DNA from: an uncultured Senegalimassilia sp.
GTDB lineage: Bacteria > Actinomycetota > Coriobacteriia > Coriobacteriales > Eggerthellaceae
Reading direction: 5' to 3'
DNA: 6,529 nucleotides
Assembly: GCA_937925385.1 (NCBI GenBank)
Contig: CALEWN010000095.1
Location: forward strand, 1-6,529
How positions within the stretch are numbered: position 1 is the first letter of the stretch; each line of letters starts with the position of its first letter. The notes under the pieces were generated by a model. It did no database searches. It had not been told where the DNA came from and was given only the letters and a program-made list of their open reading frames with translations. This document shows positions 1-5,152 of this stretch, in pieces. The translations under genes were made by a program, and so were the position numbers.

Positions 1-1153
1 TTGCGGCCAAATCCATGCGCGTGCGGTCGAGCGGGAAGGTCAGCGTGATGGTCGTGCCCGTCCCTTCTTCTGAGGAAACGCGCAGGCCAAGGCCCATTCT
101 TTCGCAGGCGACGGCGGCCAGGTACAGCCCCATGCCCGTTGCCTTGTGATGTGTGCGGCCCCGGCTTCCCGTGAAGCCGCGATCGAACACGCGCGGCGCA
201 TCGGCGGCGGGGATGCCATCGCCGTCGTCGCCGATCGCCAGCTCGATGCAGCCGTCTTTCGTGCCCGCGTTCTTCACCGTGCCCTCGAAGCGGATGGTCT
301 TCGCGCCGTACTTCGCCGAGTTCTCCAGAACCTGGCCGATGATGAAGTCGGTCCATTTCGCGTCGGCGAGCACTTCGAGCGCCTCGTCGATGGCGAACTC
401 AAGGGAGACCTGCGCGCCGATCAGCGTGCGGGACCGTTGGCGGCACGCCTTGCGCGCGAGGGCCGCAAGGTTGAGCTCCTCGATGGAGAAGTCCTCGCTC
501 AGCGTTGCCGAGCGCGCGTAGTAAAGCGCCTGTTCAACGCGTGATTCGATACGGTCGAGGTCGCCGCGCACCTTGTTGATTTCCGGCCCGTGAAGGTTCG
601 ACAGCGCAAGCTGCGCCGACGCGATGGGCGTTTTGGCTTCGTGGACCCATAGCTCGATGTAGTCGCGGTACTCCTTCATGTCGCGGGAACGCGCGGCAAG
701 CTCGTCGGAGGCGGCTTTGCCTTGCACGGCGAGCGCGCGGTAGGCGACGGAGCCTTCGAGCGTGCGCGGCTCGTCCAGGATCGACGAGAGGTAGCGCGCG
801 TTTTCGGGCGAATCGCAGAACAGGTCGAGCTGCTGGTAGAACTCGCGATCGCGCAAAAAGCCGATGGCGAGTGCAGCGCAGGAGAATAGGATTTCGCAGA
901 AGGAAACGAGCGCGATCGCCGAAGCGTTCGAGCCGGTCACGGCCATGATGCCCGCAACGACGGCTATCAGGGCGATCGCGCCGAACGCGAATCCAGCGTG
1001 CGAGCGGAGATACGCGCCGAAGGAGTAGGTGCGCTCCGGACGGTCGGCGCGAGCATCGGCGGCGGGTTGCGTGGGCGCAGGGGTGCGTGGCGGTTCGGCG
1101 GGCGGGTTGGATGCCGCATCAGGTGTGCGGTTTTCCCGAATCGAGGCGTTCAT
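1..1153 (-). CDS. Sensor histidine kinase, BceS/GraS-like intramembrane-sensing type (partial, 3' end outside window)
   Basis: Inner-membrane kinase that should phosphorylate the response regulator encoded just upstream. I translated 384 codons from the ATG at 1151-1153; the gene runs off the left edge. Visible order: a Pro/Ala-rich, probably cytoplasmic tail (residues 1-45); two membrane helices (about 52-72 and 78-99) joined by only a few residues, so there is no extracellular sensor domain; an H-box WVHEAKTPIA with phosphoacceptor His171; an N-box QVLENSAKYG (Asn278); a G1 box GDDGDGIP (Asp309); and a G2 box ATGMGLYLA (340-342). Little more than the end of the ATPase domain can be missing. 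The short helical hairpin plus the WVHE.KTPI H-box is typical of kinases that sense peptide antibiotics through a BceAB-type ABC transporter (family knowledge). The start codon overlaps the regulator's stop codon (ATGA), so the two are translationally coupled. The long N-terminal tail is unusual for this group. The stimulus is inferred, not shown. Confidence 0.93.
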   Translation of the reverse strand, partial: MNASIRENRTPDAASNPPAEPPRTPAPTQPAADARADRPERTYSFGAYLRSHAGFAFGAIALIAVVAGIMAVTGSNASAIALVSFCEILFSCAALAIGFLRDREFYQQLDLFCDSPENARYLSSILDEPRTLEGSVAYRALAVQGKAASDELAARSRDMKEYRDYIELWVHEAKTPIASAQLALSNLHGPEINKVRGDLDRIESRVEQALYYARSATLSEDFSIEELNLAALARKACRQRSRTLIGAQVSLEFAIDEALEVLADAKWTDFIIGQVLENSAKYGAKTIRFEGTVKNAGTKDGCIELAIGDDGDGIPAADAPRVFDRGFTGSRGRTHHKATGMGLYLAAVACERMGLGLRVSSEEGTGTTITLTFPLDRTRMDLAA

Positions 1154-1824
1154 CGGACCACGTAGCCCAGGCCGCGGCGGGTGGCGATGAAGCCTTCGGG
1201 CGCATCGATGGATTGCAGGCTGCGGCGCAGGCGGTTCACGTTCACCGTGAGCGTGTTGTCGTCGACGAACGCGTCGGTTTGCCACAGCTCGTCCATCAGC
1301 TCGCTGCGCGAGATGATGGAGCCCGCGTTCTCCATGAGGATGCGCAAGATCAGCAGCTCGTTGCGCGACAGTTCCACGCTTTTGCCGCGATACGAGACCT
1401 CGGCCCGCACGGGGTCGAGGGAAACGCCGCCGTGCTCAAGCTGCCCGCGCGCCGGGTCGGCGGAACCGCTGCGCGCGAGCGCGCGGTCGATGCGGGCGAG
1501 CAGCGCGGCGGGGCGGTAGGGCTTGATCGCGTAGTCGTCCGCGCCGACGTTCATGCTCATGACCTCGTCGAACTCGCTATCGGAGGAGGTCAGGACGATG
1601 ATGGGGACGTTGCTTTCCTGGCGGATGGAGCGGCAGATCTCGTGGCCGTACGCGCCGGGGAGCGAAAGATCGAGCAGGATGCAATCGGGGCGAGCCGCCA
1701 GGGCTTCGACTGCGGCGTTCGCAAACGACTCGCAGCAAAGGCATTCGTGCCCCTTAAGTTTGAGCATGCGCACAAGATTTTCCCGCAAGGAGGCATCGTC
1801 CTCGACAATGAACAACCGCGCCAT
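1150..1824 (-). CDS. Response regulator, OmpR/PhoB class, BceR/GraR/VirR-like
   Basis: A 224-residue DNA-binding response regulator, a normal length for the OmpR class. The receiver domain spans about residues 1-118, with the acidic pocket Glu8-Asp9, phosphoacceptor Asp52 (in ILLDLSLPG), Thr79 (VLTSS) and Lys101-Pro102. A winged-helix output domain spans about 128-224. Its recognition segment FVDDNTLTVNVNRLRRSL and the terminal RRGLGYVVR closely follow the BceR/GraR/VirR pattern (family knowledge). The start ATG at 1822-1824 is preceded by a strong GGAAGGGG ribosome binding site (1829-1836) at 5-nt spacing. The gene is followed directly by the kinase gene with a 4-base ATGA overlap. In this family the regulator usually activates a bacitracin- or peptide-resistance ABC transporter; none is in the window. 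Inverted repeats lie between this gene and the divergent operon and could be its operators. Confidence 0.95.
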   Translation of the reverse strand: MARLFIVEDDASLRENLVRMLKLKGHECLCCESFANAAVEALAARPDCILLDLSLPGAYGHEICRSIRQESNVPIIVLTSSDSEFDEVMSMNVGADDYAIKPYRPAALLARIDRALARSGSADPARGQLEHGGVSLDPVRAEVSYRGKSVELSRNELLILRILMENAGSIISRSELMDELWQTDAFVDDNTLTVNVNRLRRSLQSIDAPEGFIATRRGLGYVVR

Positions 1825-1857
1825 CGGTCCCCTTCCACATCGAACGGATGAGCCGAT

Positions 1858-1925
1858 GATAACGCAACGCCGCGGGTTGCCGGCGTTTCGTCATAAGCCT
1901 GACGCTTTGGGGACGTAGCGTTATC
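1858..1925. promoter_or_regulatory. Inverted repeats upstream of the response regulator (candidate operators)
   Basis: Two structures lie 34 to 101 bases upstream of the response regulator start. GATAACGC (1858-1865) and GCGTTATC (1918-1925) are perfect inverted copies; extending inward, 12 of 14 positions match (1858-1871 against 1912-1925). Between them is a dyad CGTCA-N6-TGACG (1889-1904). Dyads in this place could bind the adjacent regulator or another repressor. I found no convincing -35/-10 pair for the minus-strand transcript, so the promoter itself is not called. The operator role is inference. Confidence 0.35.
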
Positions 1926-2126
1926 TGTCAGGGATGTGATTGCCTCATCGGGTGCCGTTTCCCCTTCCGCTTGCGGGTCGGCCGAAGTGTCGTTTCGGCG
2001 GCGATTGGTTCTTGCGGCTGAGCGGGTGGCAGTTCTGTGCCTAGATCCATATGTTGTGGCAGGCCATGCTTTTCATCGCGGGTCATTCGGCCGCCGTGCA
2101 AAGCTATCGCGCGAATGCGTCTCTCA

Positions 2127-2135
2127 TGCTATATT
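2127..2135 (+). promoter_or_regulatory. Extended -10 promoter of the nrfD-like/gntR operon
   Basis: TGC followed by TATATT (2130-2135) matches an extended -10 element (TGnTATAAT) with one deviation in the hexamer. No good -35 hexamer stands at 16-18 bp, which is common for extended -10 promoters. Transcription would start near 2142, giving a leader of about 65 bases. A second weak hexamer, TATGAT (2140-2145), overlaps the same region. The promoter is assigned by consensus only. Confidence 0.4.
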
Positions 2136-2148
2136 GTCCTATGATTAT
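2133..2148. promoter_or_regulatory. Operator-like site ATTGTCCTATGATTAT, sharing sequence with the molybdoenzyme operators
   Basis: This 16-bp site matches the palindrome at 4840-4855 (ATTGTCATATGATAAT) at 14 of 16 positions; the differences are at positions 7 and 14. It overlaps the extended -10 hexamer and the likely transcription start of the nrfD-like/gntR operon, the classic place for a repressor. The GntR protein encoded in the same operon is the obvious candidate to bind it, giving autoregulation. Binding is inferred from position and repeat only. Confidence 0.5.
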
Positions 2149-2207
2149 CGAGAGATCATTGCTTGCTTTGCCGTTTACGTGGCGCAGTCGATACGGAAGG
2201 GGTGCGC

Positions 2208-3164
2208 ATGCTGGGCGATATGCCGGTTTGGTACCTGTTCCTTGGCGGAAGCGGAGCTGGATTGCTACTGGTCGCAAGCGTGATGATGCTGCTTGTCCCG
2301 CTGCCCGAACGCATGATGGCGCTTGGGATTGCGCGTGGTCCCGAAGAAGTGCGCGCCGCCCATAGAAGCCTTTCGCGCGTGTTCGTTCCCGCTTGTGCGG
2401 GGTCCGGTGCGCTTCTGGCGATGGGCGTCATCTGCCTCGCTTCCGACTTGGGGATAACCGAACGTGCGCTTTTGCTGTTCCGAAGCCCGCGTCCGACGTT
2501 CTTAACGGTGGGCGCCTGGCTGCTTGTGGCGGCATTGCTGGCTGATGCGGCGTTGCTGTTCGTTTGGGTGCGCGAGCCGAGGTTCCTCCCGAGGTCCATT
2601 CGCGTCATCCCCGCCTTATCGGCGTGTTTGGGGCTCGGGGTTGCGGCGTACACGGGCTTGCTGTTGCGGTCGCTTGCCGCGGTTCCACTGTGGGACACGG
2701 TTGCTTTGCCGCTGCTGTTCGTTGCGTCGTCCTTGTCATGCGGCGTGTCGCTGATGCTGGCGATTGTGCGCCTGTCGGGCGTTGGATGGCGATTCGAAGC
2801 CGTTGCGGCTCAATGGGAACGCGCCGATATAGCGGTGCTGCTCGTGGAAGCGGTCGCGGGAATCGGCTTTGTCGCCATCCAAGTGTTTCGCGCGCAGTCG
2901 GGTTCGACGGGTACGCTACAGGCGCTTGCTTTGTCGCTGCAAACGTTGCTGACGGGACCTGACGCGTGGGTGTTTTGGGGCGTGTTCGGCGGATTGGGCA
3001 TTGCGGTGCCGCTTGCTCTGGCCGGCATCAGCCTGCTGGAAAAACCGTCGCCAATGATGCCGTTTGCCCAGGCCAGCGCCACGCTTATCGGCGCATTCGC
3101 TATGCGGTGGAGCATTGTGCAGGCGGGTATGCATCCGGTTTTGCAATCCGCGGGATTGTCATAG
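2208..3164 (+). CDS. NrfD/PsrC/DmsC-like integral membrane quinone-interacting subunit
   Basis: A 318-residue, very hydrophobic protein with about eight predicted membrane helices (roughly residues 7-30, 57-80, 98-121, 132-156, 162-188, 207-228, 252-277 and 283-307). The opening PVWYLFLGGSGAG matches the N-terminal signature of NrfD/PsrC-type anchors, and AYTGLLL (147-153) followed by PLW..VALPLLFVASSL (160-176) matches the family core; Glu214 lies within a later helix. Such subunits exchange electrons with the menaquinone pool for a molybdoenzyme or cytochrome complex. I chose the ATG at 2208 because GGAAGGGG (2195-2202) stands 5 nt upstream; a TTG further upstream in frame (2163) has no ribosome binding site. 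Oddly, no iron-sulfur or catalytic subunit is adjacent: the next genes are a regulator and a slipin, and the molybdoenzyme starts 2 kb downstream. Pairing with that enzyme is inferred. The exact family branch (DmsC versus NrfD) is uncertain. Confidence 0.85.
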   Translation: MLGDMPVWYLFLGGSGAGLLLVASVMMLLVPLPERMMALGIARGPEEVRAAHRSLSRVFVPACAGSGALLAMGVICLASDLGITERALLLFRSPRPTFLTVGAWLLVAALLADAALLFVWVREPRFLPRSIRVIPALSACLGLGVAAYTGLLLRSLAAVPLWDTVALPLLFVASSLSCGVSLMLAIVRLSGVGWRFEAVAAQWERADIAVLLVEAVAGIGFVAIQVFRAQSGSTGTLQALALSLQTLLTGPDAWVFWGVFGGLGIAVPLALAGISLLEKPSPMMPFAQASATLIGAFAMRWSIVQAGMHPVLQSAGLS

Positions 3165-3175
3165 AAGGGGAAATT

Positions 3176-3676
3176 ATGCGGTCGAAGCAACAAGCGTCGT
3201 TTCCGTTTGAAGTAGATGAATCAACCGACGTGCCGCTGTGGGTGCAATTGCGGCAGCGTATCATGCACCTGATCAGCACGGGTCATTTCAAGCCTGGCGA
3301 CAAGCTGCCGACCGTGCGCGGTTTGGCGCAAGATATCTCCATCAACTACAACACGGTGAACAAGGCGTACCTGAGCTTGGTGTCGGACGGCATATTGGAA
3401 TCGACGCGAGGGCGTGGCGTGTTCGTGCGAGACGTGGCGACCGAAGACGGGGCAGAGCACGCGCAAGAGGTTGAGGGCATTCTGGACGATTGCATTTCCG
3501 CGTGCCGTGACCTGGGGCTTTCGCTCGAGGACATCCAGCAGCATATGGCTCGCCGTATTTTACAGATGCAGAAAGCGGAATCGGGCGCGGACGGAGCGGC
3601 ACCTGGCGAGCCGCGTATCGTACGCGTTGACGCGCGCGCGGATTCGTCGTGCGCATCGAGGGGAGCCGGCGCGTAG
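3176..3676 (+). CDS. GntR-family transcriptional regulator, YtrA-type
   Basis: A 166-residue regulator. Residues 18-85 form a GntR winged helix-turn-helix: PLWVQLRQRIMHLI, GHFKPGDKLPTVRGLA, then the recognition part INYNTVNKAYLSL and the wing GILESTRGRGVFV. The part after it is short (about 80 residues), with a helix around 97-132 followed by a low-complexity Ala/Gly/Ser tail. It is too small for a FadR or UTRA ligand-binding domain, so the protein belongs to the YtrA-like class. The ATG at 3176 is preceded by GAAGGGG (3164-3170), which overlaps the stop codon of the membrane protein gene; the 11-base gap indicates one operon. YtrA-type regulators usually sit beside ABC transporter genes; none is seen here. 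A palindrome shared by its own promoter and that of the molybdoenzyme makes it the likely regulator of both (inference). Confidence 0.92.
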   Translation: MRSKQQASFPFEVDESTDVPLWVQLRQRIMHLISTGHFKPGDKLPTVRGLAQDISINYNTVNKAYLSLVSDGILESTRGRGVFVRDVATEDGAEHAQEVEGILDDCISACRDLGLSLEDIQQHMARRILQMQKAESGADGAAPGEPRIVRVDARADSSCASRGAGA

Positions 3677-3693
3677 TTGGTCGTTGGGTGCGC

Positions 3694-3744
3694 CGCGGCT
3701 GTGAATGCCGCGCATGTGGATTGATGCGCGCATGTATGGCGCGC
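3694..3744 (+). other. Two tandem hairpins between the gntR and slipin genes
   Basis: CGCGGC-7 nt-GCCGCG (3694-3712) and GCGCGC-7 nt-GCGCGC (3726-3744) are perfect 6-bp stems with 7-nt loops, 13 bases apart. Neither is followed by a T-run, so they are not standard intrinsic terminators. They may stabilise or process the mRNA between gntR and the slipin gene, or simply reflect the GC-rich sequence. Confidence 0.35.
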
Positions 3745-3778
3745 GCTGCGGTTCGAGTGGTTGAGGAGGCGTGCTGCG

Positions 3779-4795
3779 ATGGCGCTTGGCAAGGGAAAAT
3801 CGGGGAAACCGACGAAAGAGGAGGCTGCTGCGGCGTATAGCGTCTGCGGCGATGGGTCGGGAAGCGCTCGGCCTCTCGGCCGCTTCGCCGTGGTGCCGCA
3901 GGCTTATACCGAGGTTGTGGGCGAAACGGCGTCGAATTCCGGCGTGCTGTTGTTTTCCTGCGTGGTGTTCGCCGTTGTGTTCTGCCTGGTGGCGGGTGCG
4001 TGGTTGGGCGTAGCGGGGACGTTCGGGGTGGCTGCGCTTGTAAGCGCGGCGCTGGCTGCGACCCTTGCGTGCATGTCGGTGCACATCGCGCAGCAGTGGG
4101 AGCGCGTGGTGGTGTTGCGCCTCGGTAAGTTCAATCGCGTGTCTGGTCCGGGGCTGTTCTGGACCATCCCCGTTATCGAGCAGAATGCCATGCGCGTGGA
4201 TGGGCGTGTGCGCTCCACCACGTTTGGGGCGGAGGAAACGCTGACGTCTGATTTGGTGCCGCTCAACGTGAGCGCCGTGCTCTTCTGGATGGTTTACGAC
4301 GCCGAGGCCGCCTGCACGGAGGTGGGCGACTTCGCGCGCGCGGTGGAGCTGTCGGCGCAAACGGCGCTGCGCGATGCCATTGGGCGCGGAAGCGCGGCCG
4401 AGGTTGCTATCCGTCGCCAGCAGCTTGATCGCGAGCTGAAAAAAGCGCTTGAGGAAAAGGTTGCCCCATGGGGCATCACCGTGTTGTCGGTGGAAATCCG
4501 CGATATCTTGCTGCCCAAGGAACTGCAGGACACCATGTCGCTTGAAGCACAGGCTGAGCAACGCAAGAAGGCGCGCATCACGCTTGCCGAGGCCGAACAG
4601 GACATTTGCGACATGATGTGCGACATGGGCGAGGCGTATGCGGAAAACGATGCCGCGTTGCGTTTGCGTGCCATGCACTTGCTGTACGAAAGCGTGCGCG
4701 AAACGGGCGGCACCGTGGTGGTGCCTTCAAGCTTCAGCGAAGGCTTCGGCGATGTGCTTCCCGACGTGGCGAAAGAGGTTTTGCGCGGTAAATGA
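3779..4795 (+). CDS. Slipin / stomatin-like SPFH-domain membrane protein
   Basis: A 338-residue membrane-scaffold protein of the slipin (prokaryotic stomatin) family. Order: a hydrophilic N-terminal stretch (1-54); a membrane hairpin of two helices (about 55-77 and 81-103); an SPFH domain from about 105 beginning QQWERVVVLRLGKF..V.GPGLFWTIP; then ETLTSDLVPLNVSAVLFWMV, and IRDILLPKELQDTMS (240-254) followed by the charged AQAEQRKKARI; and a C-terminal helical region. These blocks match slipins closely. Family members oligomerise on the cytoplasmic face of the membrane and usually pair with an NfeD protease-like partner; none is seen here. The ATG at 3779 was chosen because GAGGAGG (3763-3769) lies 9 nt upstream; the in-frame TTG at 3761 would overlap that site. 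The N-terminal extension before the hairpin is longer than usual. It is probably co-transcribed with the genes before it; no T-tailed terminator separates them. Its role in this locus is unknown. Confidence 0.93.
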   Translation: MALGKGKSGKPTKEEAAAAYSVCGDGSGSARPLGRFAVVPQAYTEVVGETASNSGVLLFSCVVFAVVFCLVAGAWLGVAGTFGVAALVSAALAATLACMSVHIAQQWERVVVLRLGKFNRVSGPGLFWTIPVIEQNAMRVDGRVRSTTFGAEETLTSDLVPLNVSAVLFWMVYDAEAACTEVGDFARAVELSAQTALRDAIGRGSAAEVAIRRQQLDRELKKALEEKVAPWGITVLSVEIRDILLPKELQDTMSLEAQAEQRKKARITLAEAEQDICDMMCDMGEAYAENDAALRLRAMHLLYESVRETGGTVVVPSSFSEGFGDVLPDVAKEVLRGK

Positions 4796-4839
4796 GCAAC
4801 TCCTCATTGTTTCTAAAATAGCATAATAGGACACCGAAA

Positions 4840-4855
4840 ATTGTCATATGATAAT
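4840..4855. promoter_or_regulatory. Palindromic operator-like site 1, ATTGTCATATGATAAT
   Basis: A 16-bp near-perfect dyad with a single mismatched pair. Its centre is exactly 21 bp from that of the second copy, two helical turns, so both would face the same side of the DNA. It lies just upstream of the -35 hexamer of the molybdoenzyme promoter. The outer GT...AC arrangement (GTCATATGAC in the perfect copy) is compatible with GntR-type operators, but MarR- or TetR-type proteins could also use such a dyad. Confidence 0.6.
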
Positions 4856-4857
4856 CC

Positions 4858-4886
4858 TTGATTGTCATATGACAATTTCGTATAGT
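4858..4886 (+). promoter_or_regulatory. Promoter of the molybdoenzyme gene
   Basis: TTGATT (4858-4863, 4 of 6 to the -35 consensus) and TATAGT (4881-4886, 5 of 6 to the -10 consensus) are separated by 17 bp. Transcription would begin near 4893, leaving a leader of about 260 bases before the start codon at 5153. The pair is the best sigma-70-type match in an AT-rich island. Operator site 2 lies within it. Confidence 0.5.
4861..4876. promoter_or_regulatory. Palindromic operator-like site 2, ATTGTCATATGACAAT
   Basis: A perfect 16-bp palindrome that differs from site 1 at one base. It overlaps the end of the -35 hexamer and fills most of the spacer up to the -10 element, so a bound protein should block RNA polymerase. 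Repression is inferred from this placement. Confidence 0.65.
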
Positions 4887-4965
4887 ACGGATATGGAATT
4901 TGGCCAATTCTATGCAGGGGCAACGCCTGCTCGCACTGTGCATGCGTGCTGTTTGAGCACGTGAA

Positions 4966-5142
4966 ATGTGGAACGCCGAATTGAACCGCGGCGAAGACGA
5001 CGCTGCGGGGCGGCTATTGCAGAGCGTTGCAAGGGAGATATCCTGTTGGATTGCGCTTGGGGGAGCGCTGTCGGCTAGCGTGCAAACGCGTCGGCGCAGC
5101 ATGATCCAAGGCCAAACGGGGGATATCCTGACAGAATTCTAG
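4966..5142 (+). CDS. Possible small ORF in the leader (58 residues), unrecognised
   Basis: An open frame starts at ATG 4966 (MWNAELNRGEDDAAG...) and stops with TAG at 5140-5142, right at the ribosome binding site of the molybdoenzyme gene. Its residues are a mixed, charged set with no signal peptide, membrane helix or motif I recognise. There is no good Shine-Dalgarno sequence before the ATG; instead a hairpin (4945-4961) ends five bases earlier. It uses uncommon codons (ATA, CTA, AGG), and third-position G/C looks lower than in the neighbouring genes. An open frame of this size can occur by chance in GC-rich DNA. It may be a regulatory leader peptide, a remnant, or nothing. Confidence 0.2.
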   Translation: MWNAELNRGEDDAAGRLLQSVAREISCWIALGGALSASVQTRRRSMIQGQTGDILTEF

Positions 5143-5152
5143 AGGAGGAAAG

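Larger units (their letters stand above)
1825..2207. other. Divergent intergenic region between the two-component system and the nrfD-like operon
   Basis: This 383-base gap separates genes pointing away from each other and so must hold promoters for both. The left third has inverted repeats near the response regulator; the right end has an extended -10 element and a palindromic site for the rightward operon, both listed separately. A hairpin GCCGAA-7 nt-TTCGGC sits at 1981-1999 without a T-run. Reading frames across 1936-2283 have no ribosome binding site and no recognisable protein, so I see no gene here. Confidence 0.6.
4796..5152. other. Regulatory region and long leader upstream of the molybdoenzyme gene
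   Basis: This 357-base gap starts with an AT-rich stretch (about 4799-4895), in sharp contrast with its surroundings, which carries two palindromes and a promoter. The remainder, about 260 bases, would be 5' leader. It contains hairpins at 4914-4930 (GCAGG/CCTGC) and 4945-4961 (CGTGCT/AGCACG), a possible 58-codon reading frame (4966-5142), and a near-repeat GGGRGATATCCTG at 5033-5045 and 5118-5130. No terminator with a T-run follows the slipin gene, so some read-through from upstream is possible. I do not recognise a known riboswitch. Confidence 0.6.

Noticed and set aside
1087..1851. A 254-residue plus-strand frame opposite the response regulator
   Set aside because: It is antisense to a clearly recognisable regulator gene; its His/Ala/Arg-rich composition is what GC-rich codons produce when read backwards, and it has no recognisable domain.
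1981..1999. Hairpin GCCGAA/TTCGGC as a terminator
   Set aside because: It has no following T-run on either strand and lies between divergent genes, where no transcript is expected to end.
2163..2207. A TTG start 45 bases upstream for the NrfD-like protein
   Set aside because: There is no ribosome binding site before it, and the added residues are hydrophilic and foreign to the family; the ATG at 2208 has GGAAGGGG 5 nt upstream and begins at the family's usual N-terminus.
3560..4678. A 372-residue minus-strand frame opposite gntR and the slipin gene
   Set aside because: It is rich in His, Arg and Ala with no domain, spans the end of one real gene and most of another, and has no plausible ribosome binding site; it is a shadow of the slipin codons.
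4912..4956. A 14-codon frame (MQGQRLLALCMRAV) at the start of the leader
   Set aside because: No ribosome binding site and no run of regulatory codons; too short to tell from chance.
4893..5152. A molybdenum-cofactor or other known riboswitch in the leader
   Set aside because: The hairpins seen do not match any riboswitch layout I can recognise; a covariance-model search would be needed to claim one.
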